A program made the position numbers and the translations under genes. Below are positions 50,898-60,169 of a stretch of 64,000 bases of DNA, one piece after another. Every line of letters begins with the position of its first letter. The first letter of the stretch is position 1. This DNA is from Chloroflexota bacterium (lineage in GTDB: Bacteria > Chloroflexota > UBA11872), in assembly GCA_022820025.1 (NCBI GenBank), contig JAJEGF010000004.1, positions 1 through 64,000 on the forward strand. The letters run 5' to 3'. Below the pieces are notes generated by a model. The model saw only the letters and a program-made list of their open reading frames with translations, had not been told where the DNA came from and ran no database searches.

Positions 50898-51755
50898 TCA
50901 CTGGCGGGCGACGCTTGGCTGGTCCACAACCATGAACGAAGTTTCAGCCGCCACGGCGCCGTCCACGGTGATCGCAACCGAGTGTTTGCCAAGGCAGTTG
51001 GTCTCGTCCACGTAGAACGCAAAGTACCCGCGCCGCAGCGCCTGTTGCGGACCAGTCTCGAATTCGCCGCCGCAACTGCCGGAACTCCAGCGGAAGCCAA
51101 GGCGCGCGCCCTCGCGCACATCGCGAAACTCGACGCTGATAAATATACGGTCGTCGAGTCCAAACACTTCCGACACGTCCTGCGGTCGCTGCAAACCATC
51201 CACGGTCAGCGCGGTGGCGACGCGGCCGATGTTCGCGCGCAGTGGAGTGGGCGTCCGCGCAGGAGTCGGCGGCGGTGCCACCGGCGGCTGGGTGACCGTC
51301 GGCGACGCCGCGGGAGCCGCCGTGGTTGGGCCAGGCGACGGTGAGGGCGATGCGACCGACGGAGCGGTGGGCGACGGACTTGGCGAAGGCGATAGCGCCG
51401 TCCCGGTCGCCGTGGGCGGCGGTCCGGCCGGCGGCGCTGTCGGCGGGGGCGTTGCCAGTGGCGGCGTGGGAGTCGTCGCCGGGACCGCCGCAGCCGTGGG
51501 CGTAAAGGTTGACGCAACGCGCGGAGCAGCGGCCAGGGATGCGGCCGTCGGCGCGGACGAACTCGCTGCGACAGTTGGCGCCGGGCTCTCGGACACCGGC
51601 GGCGCACGTGTGGGTACCGTCACGCTCGGCGTCTCCGCGACGTCGCCATTGCACGCCGCTATCGAAGCAAATGCCAGCCCCAGGCACACGTAGAGAAGCG
51701 CCGCCCTCGCGCGGGACCTCGCTGGTGTTGTGCAGCGTTGCACGCTGGTCCTCAT
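50898..51755 (-). CDS. Proline-rich lipoprotein with C-terminal beta domain
   Basis: A 285-residue putative lipoprotein. The signal peptide ends in lipobox SIAAC. Residues about 40-170 are a Pro/Ala/Ser/Thr-rich stalk. The last 110 residues form a compact, strand-rich domain (ALTVDGLQRPQDVSEVFGLD, then FISVEFRDVREGARLGFRW and GKHSVAITVDG) with a cysteine pair (SGSCGGEF, ETNCLGKH). Likely displayed at the cell surface. No enzyme motif. Confidence 0.72.
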   Translation of the reverse strand: MRTSVQRCTTPARSRARAALLYVCLGLAFASIAACNGDVAETPSVTVPTRAPPVSESPAPTVAASSSAPTAASLAAAPRVASTFTPTAAAVPATTPTPPLATPPPTAPPAGPPPTATGTALSPSPSPSPTAPSVASPSPSPGPTTAAPAASPTVTQPPVAPPPTPARTPTPLRANIGRVATALTVDGLQRPQDVSEVFGLDDRIFISVEFRDVREGARLGFRWSSGSCGGEFETGPQQALRRGYFAFYVDETNCLGKHSVAITVDGAVAAETSFMVVDQPSVARQ

Positions 51756-51912
51756 CAGTCGCCGCAGCCTATTTGGAGTCGCAGACTCGGATTAATCCAA
51801 GTAGCCAAAACGCTTGCTAAGCGTGCGTTGAGTCTAACAACGGCAGGCTCCAACTCTTTGGTCACTATGAGACCGCAGCAGACTGTCGCGGCGTTACGCG
51901 CGTCGCCCGGAA

Positions 51913-52896
51913 CTATCGTCCGTTGAGCGCCTCGTGCAGGCGGGTCAATACCTGCTCGGTCGCAATGTCGAGCGGCGCGTCCACGGTGGCGCCCGCCGCC
52001 AGGGCGTGGCCGCCGCCGCCGAAGGCTGCCGCCACCCGGTCGATCCGCGGCCCCTGTGAACGCAAACTCACGCGCGTACGCGACGCATCGATTTCGTAGA
52101 ACACGGCCACCGCCACCGCGTCGGCGACATCCTGGAGAGCGTTGGGAATGCCCTGCGAATCGGCAATGCGCGCACCCACATCCGCCGCCATCCGCTCGCT
52201 GACTTGCGTCCAGACCACGCGGCCGTCTTCTGACCGCACCGCCGCCGCCAGCGCGGCGCCCAGTAAGCGCGTGGCTTCGAATGTGCGTACGTTGAGCACC
52301 CGGCGCGGGATATCCGCCGTGGCGCCGCCCAGCGCTTGCAGGGCGGCAGCCGCTCGCAACGTGCGCGGACCCGTCTCCTTCGTCTGAAATCCGAGCGTGT
52401 CGGCTACCAACCCGGCCTGCAGCGCGATCGCGCCATCGCGCGAAATGCCGCCGCCCAGCGTGCTCAACAGCATCCAGATCACTTCCGCCGCGGCGGCGGC
52501 GTCCGAGACCACGTAGTTCACGTCGCCATAGCGGTCGTTGGTGACGTGGTGGTCAATGTTCACGATCGGACGAATCGCGCGCAGCGCCGTTCGGACGTCC
52601 TCGTCGGCGCTCAGAAGGCGCATGCTGGCCGTGTCGACGGAGAAGAGGACATCGAACGGTCGGGCGTCCGGCGGCGACGACAGCAATTCTGTTGTCAGCG
52701 CGTGAAATCGCTCAGTCCCCGGGATTGAGGCCATCACCGCATCAATGTTCTCGGGCTGACTGACCGCCAACACCGGTGAGGCGCCCAACGCCTCGAGAAT
52801 CGCCGCCAACCCAAGGGCTGAACCAAGGCTGTCGGGGTCCGGGTTTCGATGCGAGACAATGAGGGGACGCCTGGCTCGCCGAATGAGCGCCACCAC
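51913..52896 (-). CDS. DHH/DHHA1 phosphoesterase, NrnA-like
   Basis: A 327-residue phosphoesterase of the nanoRNase/pAp-phosphatase/c-di-NMP-hydrolase group. DHH motifs: SHRNPDPDSLGSALGL (motif I), FSVDTAS (II), NIDHHVTNDRYGDVNYV (III) and a downstream Asp in GLVADTLGFQT (IV). The C-terminal DHHA1 domain ends with FGGGGHALAAG. GTG start; the reading frame extends upstream without a better start. Some family members degrade pApA produced from cyclic-di-AMP, which would fit the DarA-like receptor here. Confidence 0.88.
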   Translation of the reverse strand: MVALIRRARRPLIVSHRNPDPDSLGSALGLAAILEALGASPVLAVSQPENIDAVMASIPGTERFHALTTELLSSPPDARPFDVLFSVDTASMRLLSADEDVRTALRAIRPIVNIDHHVTNDRYGDVNYVVSDAAAAAEVIWMLLSTLGGGISRDGAIALQAGLVADTLGFQTKETGPRTLRAAAALQALGGATADIPRRVLNVRTFEATRLLGAALAAAVRSEDGRVVWTQVSERMAADVGARIADSQGIPNALQDVADAVAVAVFYEIDASRTRVSLRSQGPRIDRVAAAFGGGGHALAAGATVDAPLDIATEQVLTRLHEALNGR

Positions 52897-53088
52897 CGCG
52901 CCGCGAACGTCAGGCTGGCGGGATGCGTCGCGGATGGCTGAGAGTCCTTGGGCGTGGGAGCACGGTCTGCGCCCATCTTATCGGCGCGGTCGGCCATTTC
53001 GGGACCCGGTGTTCCAGCAAGTCGCTTTCGCGTGCTAGGTTCGGGGGAGCGAGCGGAAATCTGTTTCCAATAGTCGCTGGGGGAACGC

Positions 53089-53556
53089 ATGAGCGCGGTT
53101 GAAACGGGCGAACGCATTGGCCTGCCGCAGGACAAGCCACCGGCCGAGCGGATGTCGCTGCCGATGGCCGCCCCGCCGTCTCCGGAGCCGGCCGCCGCGA
53201 TATCCCTGTCGCAGCGTGCCGCCCGAGCCTTTCGCGAGATCCTGGAAGGCAAGGGCGAGTCCTACGGCGCGCTCAAGGTTGCCGTTATGGGCGGCGGCTG
53301 CGCCGGAAACCAGTACGCCATGGCCATCGCCCGCGCCCCGGAACCCACCGACATCGTGCTGGAGTCTCGCGGCGTGGACATCTTCGTCGACAGTTCCAGC
53401 GCCCACATGATGGTCGGCGCCGAAATCGACTTCATCGACAGCATGATGGGCCGGGGTTTCACGGTCAGGAACCCGAGCGCGGAGCAAACCTGCGGCTGCG
53501 GCAGTTCCTTCAACACCAACGGCAGCGGCGTGAAGCCGGGAGGCTGCACCGCCTGA
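53089..53556 (+). CDS. Iron-sulfur cluster carrier, HesB/IscA/ErpA family
   Basis: A-type Fe-S carrier, 155 residues with an unusual 38-residue N-terminal extension rich in Pro/Glu. The three cluster-binding cysteines are present: VAVMGGGCAGNQYAM and the C-terminal CGCGSSF. DIFVDSSSAHMMVGAEIDFI is the standard central block. It stands alone on the plus strand, divergent from nrnA and convergent with murE; a TAGGTT -10-like element lies about 50 bases upstream. Confidence 0.92.
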   Translation: MSAVETGERIGLPQDKPPAERMSLPMAAPPSPEPAAAISLSQRAARAFREILEGKGESYGALKVAVMGGGCAGNQYAMAIARAPEPTDIVLESRGVDIFVDSSSAHMMVGAEIDFIDSMMGRGFTVRNPSAEQTCGCGSSFNTNGSGVKPGGCTA

Positions 53557-53569
53557 GCAGCGGCTTCGC

Positions 53570-55066
53570 TCAGCCGCCGTAACCCAGTTCGGCCAGCGCC
53601 TCGCGCGCGGCTGCGGCCTCGTCCCACGGCTCTTCCCGGTGGGCGAACTGAATGGACTGTTCGTGGCCTTTGCCGGCCAGCACGACGGTGTCGCCCGCAC
53701 GGGCCAGGTCGAACGCTCGAGCAATGGCCTCACGACGGTCGTGAATCGTTTCGAAGCGCGCGCCGCCAGGGGTGCTTCCGGCAATCACCGCGCGCGCAAT
53801 GTCCTCGGGGCGTTCTCGTCGCGGGTCCTCGTTGGTGACGATCGCCAGATCCGCGCCCTCCGAAGCGGCGCGGCCCAGCAGCGGGCGCTTCTCCGCGTCC
53901 TGGTCTCCCGCGCTGCCAAAGACCGCCAGCACCCGGCCGGAGGTGAATGCCCGAACCTCCGCCAGGCAAGCGGTCAGCGCCGCCGGCGTGTGGGCGAAGT
54001 CCACGATCACGTGAAACGGCTGGCCCAACTGAATGGTCTCCATGCGACCCTTGACGGGAGCGAACGAGGCCAGCCGGCCCACACCTGCCGACAGGTCTCC
54101 CGTGATACTGCCCACGCACGCCATGGCGGCCGCCACGTTGGAGACGTTCCAGCGACCGCGCAGGCGCGTCCGCGCTTCCCAATGGCCCCACGGCGATGAG
54201 CCCGCGACCACCAAGCCCTCAGGCGTGACGCCGGCGTAGCGCGCCGGCACGTCGGCCGGATTCATTTCGCCGAAGGTCAAGACGTCAACCGGGCACCCGT
54301 CGGCAAAGCCAGCCGTTACCGGATCGTCGGCATTGAGCAGCGCGACCTTGCCGCGTCCGTCATCCGGACCCTGTGCCAGCAGGTCCAACAGCCGACGCTT
54401 GGCCGCGCGATAAGCCTCCAGCGTGCCGTGCAGATCGAGGTGCTCATGGGTCACGTTGGTTATGACGGCCCGGTCGAAGGCGAAGCCGTCGACGCGCGCC
54501 AGTTCCAGGGCATGGGACGCCACTTCCACGACGGCCCAGGCGTCGCCCTCCCGAACCATTTGAGCCAGGAGCCGGGCCACGGTGGGGGCTTCCGGGGTCG
54601 TCAGCCGGCTGGCCTTCGCCAGGTCCACGCCGCCGGCCCGCGTGTTGACGGTCGTGAGTTCGCCGACTCCGCCGACGTAGGCGCCCAGCATCCAGGCGAT
54701 CAGTCGCGAGGTGCTGGTCTTGCCGTCCGTGCCCGTGACGCCCACGAGTCCCAACTCTCGATCCGGCTCGCCCCAAAACCGGCGGGACAGGCTGGCCAGG
54801 GCCACGCGGCCGTCAGGCACGATCGCCAGGCCAACGCGGGGAGGCGTCTCGACCGGGCGTTCCGCGACGATCGCCGCCGCCCCGGCGGCCAACGCGGCAG
54901 GTGCGTAGTCGTGGCCGTCGACCCGGAACCCTTGTCGGCAGACGAAGCACGATCCCGGCCTCACGTCCCTGGAATCAAGCGCAATGTCGCGAATGCGGGC
55001 GCCGGACGCGCGTATCGGCTGCGCGCCTGGCAGGCCCGCGATCAGCTCGTCAAAGGTCGGATGCAC
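53570..55066 (-). CDS. murE: UDP-MurNAc-tripeptide ligase MurE
   Basis: Adds the third amino acid to UDP-MurNAc-L-Ala-D-Glu. Three-domain Mur ligase, 498 residues: ALDSRDVRPGSCFVC in the UDP-binding domain, ATP loop GVTGTDGKTSTS (about residue 110), NVTHEHLDLHGTLEAY with the carbamylated-lysine region (AAKRRLLDLL), and the C-terminal substrate motif. That motif reads TNEDPRRE instead of the DNPR typical of meso-diaminopimelate ligases, so the third residue of the stem peptide is uncertain. GTG start, 10 bases after femX. Confidence 0.93.
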   Translation of the reverse strand: MHPTFDELIAGLPGAQPIRASGARIRDIALDSRDVRPGSCFVCRQGFRVDGHDYAPAALAAGAAAIVAERPVETPPRVGLAIVPDGRVALASLSRRFWGEPDRELGLVGVTGTDGKTSTSRLIAWMLGAYVGGVGELTTVNTRAGGVDLAKASRLTTPEAPTVARLLAQMVREGDAWAVVEVASHALELARVDGFAFDRAVITNVTHEHLDLHGTLEAYRAAKRRLLDLLAQGPDDGRGKVALLNADDPVTAGFADGCPVDVLTFGEMNPADVPARYAGVTPEGLVVAGSSPWGHWEARTRLRGRWNVSNVAAAMACVGSITGDLSAGVGRLASFAPVKGRMETIQLGQPFHVIVDFAHTPAALTACLAEVRAFTSGRVLAVFGSAGDQDAEKRPLLGRAASEGADLAIVTNEDPRRERPEDIARAVIAGSTPGGARFETIHDRREAIARAFDLARAGDTVVLAGKGHEQSIQFAHREEPWDEAAAAREALAELGYGG

Positions 55067-55076
55067 CTGCCTGGCC

Positions 55077-56114
55077 TCAGCCTTGCGGCTGTCCGCGCCG
55101 GCGCTGGAGCGCGGTGCGCGCGCGCAACACCCCCGAGGTCAGCACCCACGAGCGGACGCGTTGCAGCGAAAGGTCGTATGTACCCGGGTAGTCCACCAGC
55201 CGCGGGTTGAAGCCCAGCTTGAAGCGATGCACGCCGGCCATCGGGTCATGCGGATCGTCCGGATCGGCCATCCCCCAGAGGTCATAGCGTCGGCAGCCGC
55301 GTTCCCGCGCCCACTGCATGGCCGCCCACTGCGTGGCGTGCGGGGCCATGCGCCCGCGTTCGGCGTCCGACGACGCGCCATACAGATACACCGCCTCGGG
55401 ACCGAACGCGACGGCCATGAGCGCCGCCAGGGCGCGGCCCTCGTAGCGGGCCACGAAGAGCGCGGCATCATCGCCGAAAGTTTGCGCCACGTCGCGGTAA
55501 TAGGACGCCGCATGCACGGCAAACCCCTGGCGCTCCGCCGTGGCGGTGGTCATTTCATAGAACGCGTCGAAGCCGGCCTCGCTCGACTCCGCCACGACCT
55601 CCACGCCTCGCCGCCCAGCCAGCCGGATGTTGTAGCGCATTTTTGACTTGAACAAGCCCAATAGCTCGGAGTCATCCGCCGCCAAATCCACGACGGCCGT
55701 CCGCGGAATCTGCACAAAGGCCTCGGTCTTGCGAAACCCCAGTGCCTCCAGCACGGCCGCGTGCCGGGCGTGCACGGGCTCGACCCGCAGCAGCGATGCC
55801 CCGAGGCGCCGCGCTTCCGCGGAGGCCGCCTCGATCAGGATCCGAGCGTCCGCGTCCGATTCCGCCAGCGGACCGCGTGGAACGTAGGCCAACCCGACCG
55901 ACGGTCCCAGCGGCGGAACCCGGCGCGTTCGAGTCAAAAGCTGCACGCCCCCGCGCGGCGCATCGGCGTCACCCACGGCCAGCCGCGCCACCCGCCAGCC
56001 GTAGCGCGCCTTCAGGTCGCCCCAGGAACCGGATTGCAGCAGGGTCGCGCCCGGGTGCGCGGCGGCGAACCGATTCCACTGGCGAGCGCTCGATACGGAC
56101 CAGACCGGCGACAC
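55077..56114 (-). CDS. FemABX-family peptidyltransferase
   Basis: About 345 residues with the twin GNAT-like folds of Fem proteins: LLQSGSWGDLKARYGWRV at the start, LFKSKMRYNIRLAGRRGVEV in the middle (usual R-x-I-R-A-R site) and WAAMQWARERGCRRYDLWGM, then FKLGFNPRLVDYPGTYDL. These enzymes transfer amino acids from aminoacyl-tRNA to lipid-linked peptidoglycan precursors. GTG at 56114, two bases after the ubiE stop; the longer ORF is an artefact. Its place beside murE supports a wall-bridge role. Confidence 0.88.
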   Translation of the reverse strand: MSPVWSVSSARQWNRFAAAHPGATLLQSGSWGDLKARYGWRVARLAVGDADAPRGGVQLLTRTRRVPPLGPSVGLAYVPRGPLAESDADARILIEAASAEARRLGASLLRVEPVHARHAAVLEALGFRKTEAFVQIPRTAVVDLAADDSELLGLFKSKMRYNIRLAGRRGVEVVAESSEAGFDAFYEMTTATAERQGFAVHAASYYRDVAQTFGDDAALFVARYEGRALAALMAVAFGPEAVYLYGASSDAERGRMAPHATQWAAMQWARERGCRRYDLWGMADPDDPHDPMAGVHRFKLGFNPRLVDYPGTYDLSLQRVRSWVLTSGVLRARTALQRRRGQPQG

Positions 56115-56116
56115 GG

Positions 56117-56824
56117 CTACACCCGGGTCGCCGTATGCAGGGCCACGCTGCCAAGCCCCAGGCGATGCACGCGCACGTCGGCGAACCCGGCCTGGGCGAT
56201 CACGGCCGCCAATGCCTCCGCGCTCACGAATTCGTCGACCGATTGCGGCAGCCATGAATAGGCGCTGGCGTGCCGGCTCACCAGCCGCCCCAGCAGCGGC
56301 ACCCAGCGATTGAAGTAGAGGCGAAACAGCGCGCGCGGCAGCGGCTGCCGCATCGGCGTCATTTCCAGGATCACCAGACGCCCGCCGGGACGCAGCACCC
56401 GCGCCATGGCCGCGAAGATCTCCGGCAACCCGTCCACGTTGCGCAGCAGGAATCCGCTGATCACGGCATCCACGGATGCATCCGCCAGCGGCGGGCGGAA
56501 CGCATCGCCCAGGACGAATCTCGCGGTTTGGCCGGCCTTGGCCTCGCCGGCGCGCCGCCTGGCAATCCGGAGCATTCCCCCCGCGAAGTCCAGGCCGACG
56601 ATCTCGGATCCGGCGCCGCCGTGGCGAGCCAGCGCCAACGCCAGGTCGCCGGTTCCGGTTCCCACGTCCAGCACCACGCGCGGCTGAACCGCCAGGACCT
56701 CCCGGACCGCGCGCCGCCGCCAGCCGAGATGCATGCCGAAGCTCATCAGGAAGTTGAGCAGGTCGTAGCGCGGCGCAATGGCGTCGAACATCGGCCGCAC
56801 CCAGGGGGCCTTGCGCGCTGGCAC
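56117..56824 (-). CDS. ubiE: UbiE/MenG-type quinone C-methyltransferase
   Basis: SAM-dependent methyltransferase, 235 residues. MFDAIAPRYDLLNFLMSFG at the N-terminus, SAM motif VVLDVGTGTGDLALALA and VISGFLLRNVDGLPEIFAAMARVLRPGG match UbiE/MenG. GTG start. It lies 17 bases after the polyprenyl synthase, which makes the isoprenoid tail, so demethylmenaquinone is the likely substrate. Confidence 0.92.
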   Translation of the reverse strand: MPARKAPWVRPMFDAIAPRYDLLNFLMSFGMHLGWRRRAVREVLAVQPRVVLDVGTGTGDLALALARHGGAGSEIVGLDFAGGMLRIARRRAGEAKAGQTARFVLGDAFRPPLADASVDAVISGFLLRNVDGLPEIFAAMARVLRPGGRLVILEMTPMRQPLPRALFRLYFNRWVPLLGRLVSRHASAYSWLPQSVDEFVSAEALAAVIAQAGFADVRVHRLGLGSVALHTATRV

Positions 56825-56841
56825 GGCGTCAGCCGCGAGAC

Positions 56842-57852
56842 CTACGTGTGGCGATCGGTCGCGTAGGTGACGAGATCGGCCAGGGCGTCGAAGGCCGGGT
56901 CTGGCGGCAGCCGGGTCAGCGCGGCCCGCGCCCGGTCCGCATACCCCTCGGCCACCGCGCGCGCCGCGTCCACGGCGCCCGACGCTCGCAGCGTCTCGAT
57001 CGCGTCGGCGGACTCGGCCTCGGACAGCCCCTCGCCCTCGGCCAGCCGCCGCATCACGGGCGTTGGCTGGTCGGCCGCATCCAGGTATTCGACCACCGGC
57101 AGGGTGAGCAACCCGGCCCGCAGGTCGCCGCCCACCGGCTTGCCCGTCTCCTGGGATACGCCCGCAATGTCCAGCACGTCGTCCGTGACCTGGAAGGCCA
57201 TGCCCAGCGACCAGCCAACGTCGTGCAGAGCCTCGGCCTCGTCGTCCGGCGCGTCGGCCAGCACCGCCGTCGCGTCGCAGGCCAGGGCAATCAGCGCGGC
57301 CGTCTTGCCGCCGATCTTCTCCAGGTACTGCCGGCGCGTGGCCTCGGCGTCGCCGTTGAAACTCGGGAAGACGAATTCGCTACGCGACATCTCGTGGATG
57401 GTGTCGGCGAATTGCCGCACGATCTTGGGGCGGTTGAGCCGAGCGACCAGGTCCGCCGCGCTGGCAAAGAGATAGTCGCCGGCCAGGACCGCGACCTTGG
57501 TGGACCAGGCCGCGTGGACCGACGGCTGGCCGCGCCGCGAATCCGCCTCGTCCACGATGTCGTCGTGTACCAGCGTGGCGCTGTGGAGCACCTCGGTGCC
57601 CGCCGCCAGCAGGACGACTTCCTCGCGATCCACGCCGTAGGCCTGGCCGATCAGGAGGGCAATGGCCGGACGCAAGCGCTTGCCCTGGCTCCCCAGCACC
57701 GACGCCAGCACGCCTTGCAGCATGGGGAGTTGGCTATCCGCGACGCAGCGGTCCAACTCGGCCTCGACGTGTACCTGGCCCATCTGCACCGGGGCCAGGA
57801 TTTCCGCGAGATCGCGCGGCGGACGGCGGTCCGTTACGGCAGAGGAGCGCAC
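56842..57852 (-). CDS. Polyprenyl diphosphate synthase (trans-isoprenyl)
   Basis: Chain-elongating prenyltransferase, 336 residues. First aspartate-rich motif HDDIVDEADSRRG and second FQVTDDVLDIAG, plus GSQGKRLRPAIALL and GGKTAALIALAC. The GTG at 57852 is chosen: GGGAG lies eight bases upstream, and the start overlaps the tatD stop by 19 bases. Likely makes the side chain of menaquinone. Chain length is not predictable here. Confidence 0.92.
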   Translation of the reverse strand: MRSSAVTDRRPPRDLAEILAPVQMGQVHVEAELDRCVADSQLPMLQGVLASVLGSQGKRLRPAIALLIGQAYGVDREEVVLLAAGTEVLHSATLVHDDIVDEADSRRGQPSVHAAWSTKVAVLAGDYLFASAADLVARLNRPKIVRQFADTIHEMSRSEFVFPSFNGDAEATRRQYLEKIGGKTAALIALACDATAVLADAPDDEAEALHDVGWSLGMAFQVTDDVLDIAGVSQETGKPVGGDLRAGLLTLPVVEYLDAADQPTPVMRRLAEGEGLSEAESADAIETLRASGAVDAARAVAEGYADRARAALTRLPPDPAFDALADLVTYATDRHT

Positions 57853-58604
57853 CGAAACAGCTCCCGAGCGTTGTGCGTCGTGGTGGCGCAAAGCGAGGAT
57901 ACCGACACGTTTCGCACAGCCGCGACCACGGCGGCGGTATGCGGCAGGTAGGCCGGCTCGTTGCGGCGCCCGCGCTTCGGCGTTGGCGCCAGGTAGGGCG
58001 CGTCGGTCTCGATCAGCAGCCGGTCGGCTGGAACCTCGGCCGCCGCCGCCCGCACGTCGTCGGCTTTCTTGAACGTCACGATGCCCGAGAACGAAATGTG
58101 GAGTCCAAGGTCCACGAATCGCTGCACGGACTCGGGCGGTCCCGTGAAGCTGTGCATGACCCCGCCCGCGGAGCCCAACTCCTCGCCCAGGACGCGCTCG
58201 ACGTCGTCCAGGCTCTCGCGCTGATGGATCACGATCGGCAGGTCCAGATCCGCCGCCAGCCGGCAGTGGGCTCGAAACGCGCGCTCTTGCAGCGCCGGCG
58301 GCTGGTGATCGCGGTAGAAGTCGAGGCCGGTTTCGCCGATGGCCTTGACGTCGTTGACCTTGGCCAGTTCATGTAGAGCCGCAACCGTGGTCGAGTCGAA
58401 CCCGCCACAGTCGTGCGGATGTACGCCCACCGTGGCGTACCAGCCGGGAAAGTCCTGGCCAATCGCGATAGCCCGCTTGCTTGTGGCCAGATCGGTCGCC
58501 ACCACCAGCGTCTCGGACACACCGGCGCTTCGGGCGCGTTCGTGGATGGCATCCAGGTCGTCGGCAAACCCCGAATCGGCCAGGTGGGCGTGACTGTCGA
58601 ACAG
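57834..58604 (-). CDS. tatD: TatD-family metal-dependent hydrolase
   Basis: Amidohydrolase-fold DNase. The frame reads RLFDSHAHLADSGFADDLDA upstream of the first canonical start (GTG 58520), so the HxH metal motif would be lost if translation began there. A CTG at 58604 directly before FDSHAH, or ATA at 58613 overlapping the metG stop, are the candidates; no ATG, GTG or TTG is in frame. Further ligands: GVHPHD, KAIGETGLDFYRD, PIVIHQRES, MHSFTG and LLIETDAPYLAP, all intact. About 257 residues from CTG, normal for the family. Confidence 0.85.
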   Translation of the reverse strand: MFDSHAHLADSGFADDLDAIHERARSAGVSETLVVATDLATSKRAIAIGQDFPGWYATVGVHPHDCGGFDSTTVAALHELAKVNDVKAIGETGLDFYRDHQPPALQERAFRAHCRLAADLDLPIVIHQRESLDDVERVLGEELGSAGGVMHSFTGPPESVQRFVDLGLHISFSGIVTFKKADDVRAAAAEVPADRLLIETDAPYLAPTPKRGRRNEPAYLPHTAAVVAAVRNVSVSSLCATTTHNARELFRCAPLP

Positions 58605-58609
58605 CCGGA

Positions 58610-60133
58610 CTATCCGTCCAGGCGCGGGAACAGCGGCGGACCGCCGGGCACGTGCTGGCCGGCTTCGATCACGCCGGCGTCGTCGCCCCAGGCCGCCGGC
58701 CGCCCCACGATTCCCAGCTGCACTTCGATGGCGTCAGCCGTCTGCGGAATTGCCGGACGCACCATGGTGGCAATGCGCGGCAGCGCGTCCATCAGCATCG
58801 CCAGCACCGTCCGCAGGCGCGGCTGTTGCGCCTCGTCCCGCGCCAGTCGCCAGGGTTCCGTCCGTTCGATGTACTGGTTCACCGCCGTGATGTAGCGCCA
58901 GACGGCGGCCAGCGCCAGGTGAAAGCGCCAGTTCTCGTATTGGTGGGCCGCCACGTCCCAGGCCGTCTGCTCGGCCGCGCGCAATTCGGACTCCTGGCTG
59001 GTGAAGTCGGTCAACTCAGGTGCAATGCCGTCCAGGTAGCGGTGCAGCATGGAGGTGCTGCGCAGCACCAGGTTGCCCAGGTCGTTGCCAAGATCGTGCT
59101 GATAGCGCCGCGCCATGCCTTCCCAGGTGAAGTCGCCGTCGCGCTCGTAGGCCACCTCCCGCAGCAGGAAATAGCGCAGCGCATCCGAACCGAACCGTTC
59201 CACCACCTCCGCCGGCCGCACCACGTGCCCGCCGCTCTGGCTCAACTCCTCGCCGGCGAAGTTGACCCAGCCGTGCACGCAGACCTGCCGTGGCACTTCC
59301 AGTCCGGCAGCCATGAGCATGGCCGGCCAGTAGATCGCGTGGAAGCGCACGATGTCCTTCCCGACGACATGTACGTCCGCGGGCCAGCGCTTCGCGAACA
59401 GGTCGTCGCCGCCGCGCTGCCCGAATCCGATGCCCGTGATGTAGTTGATCAGCGCGTCGAACCAGACGTAGATGACATGGTCCGGGTCGTTCGGCAGCGG
59501 CAAGCCCCAGCCGCCGGTGGCACGCGAGATGCTGAAGTCCTTCAGTCCCTGCCGTAGGAACCCCAGCATTTCGTTGCGCCGCGATTCGGGCCAGACGAAG
59601 TCCGGACGCTGTTCGTAGAGTTCCAGCAGCGGCTCCTGATAACGGGAGAGGGCGAAGAAGTAGTTGTCCTCCTCCACCCACTCGGGCGGGACGCGATGCG
59701 TCGGACAACACCCGTCCACGAGTTCCTCATCGCCGTAAAAGGCCTCGCAGCGGACGCAGTACCAGCCCTCGTACCGACCCTTGTAGATATCGCCGTTGTC
59801 GAATACCCGCTGGTAAAAGGCCTGCACCGTCTGCAGGTGCCGCGGTTCGGTCGTGCGCACGAAGTCGTCGAACTCCACGCCGACCAGGTCCCAGGCCGCC
59901 TGAAAGCGAACCGCCGCCTGATCCACGTACGTCTGGGTGTCAATCCCTTCGTCGCGGGCCGAACGGCTGACCCGTTGACTGTTCTCGTCCAGACCGCCCA
60001 GGAAAAACACGTCCTGGCCACGCAGCCGGCGATACCGCGCCATGGCGTCGGCCGTGATCATCTCGAACGAGTGCCCGACGTGCGGCTCGCCGCTGGGATA
60101 GGGAATGGACGTGGTCAGGTAGTAACGGGACAC
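58610..60133 (-). CDS. metG: Methionyl-tRNA synthetase with degenerate KMSKS loop
   Basis: Class I aminoacyl-tRNA synthetase, 507 residues. The HIGH-type site is PYPSGEPHVGHSFE, the zinc knuckle GWYCVRCEAFYGD..VDGCCPTH, and the methionine pocket region IYVWFDALINYITGIGFG is normal. The catalytic KMSKS loop, however, reads FAGEELSQSGGHVV: both lysines are replaced (E and Q). The fold and anticodon-binding helical domain are otherwise intact. GTG start. Whether this is the cell's only MetRS cannot be told here. Confidence 0.9.
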   Translation of the reverse strand: MSRYYLTTSIPYPSGEPHVGHSFEMITADAMARYRRLRGQDVFFLGGLDENSQRVSRSARDEGIDTQTYVDQAAVRFQAAWDLVGVEFDDFVRTTEPRHLQTVQAFYQRVFDNGDIYKGRYEGWYCVRCEAFYGDEELVDGCCPTHRVPPEWVEEDNYFFALSRYQEPLLELYEQRPDFVWPESRRNEMLGFLRQGLKDFSISRATGGWGLPLPNDPDHVIYVWFDALINYITGIGFGQRGGDDLFAKRWPADVHVVGKDIVRFHAIYWPAMLMAAGLEVPRQVCVHGWVNFAGEELSQSGGHVVRPAEVVERFGSDALRYFLLREVAYERDGDFTWEGMARRYQHDLGNDLGNLVLRSTSMLHRYLDGIAPELTDFTSQESELRAAEQTAWDVAAHQYENWRFHLALAAVWRYITAVNQYIERTEPWRLARDEAQQPRLRTVLAMLMDALPRIATMVRPAIPQTADAIEVQLGIVGRPAAWGDDAGVIEAGQHVPGGPPLFPRLDG

Positions 60134-60169
60134 GGCTGATAGGTGACCGGGGTGGAGCGGTGCGCGATT

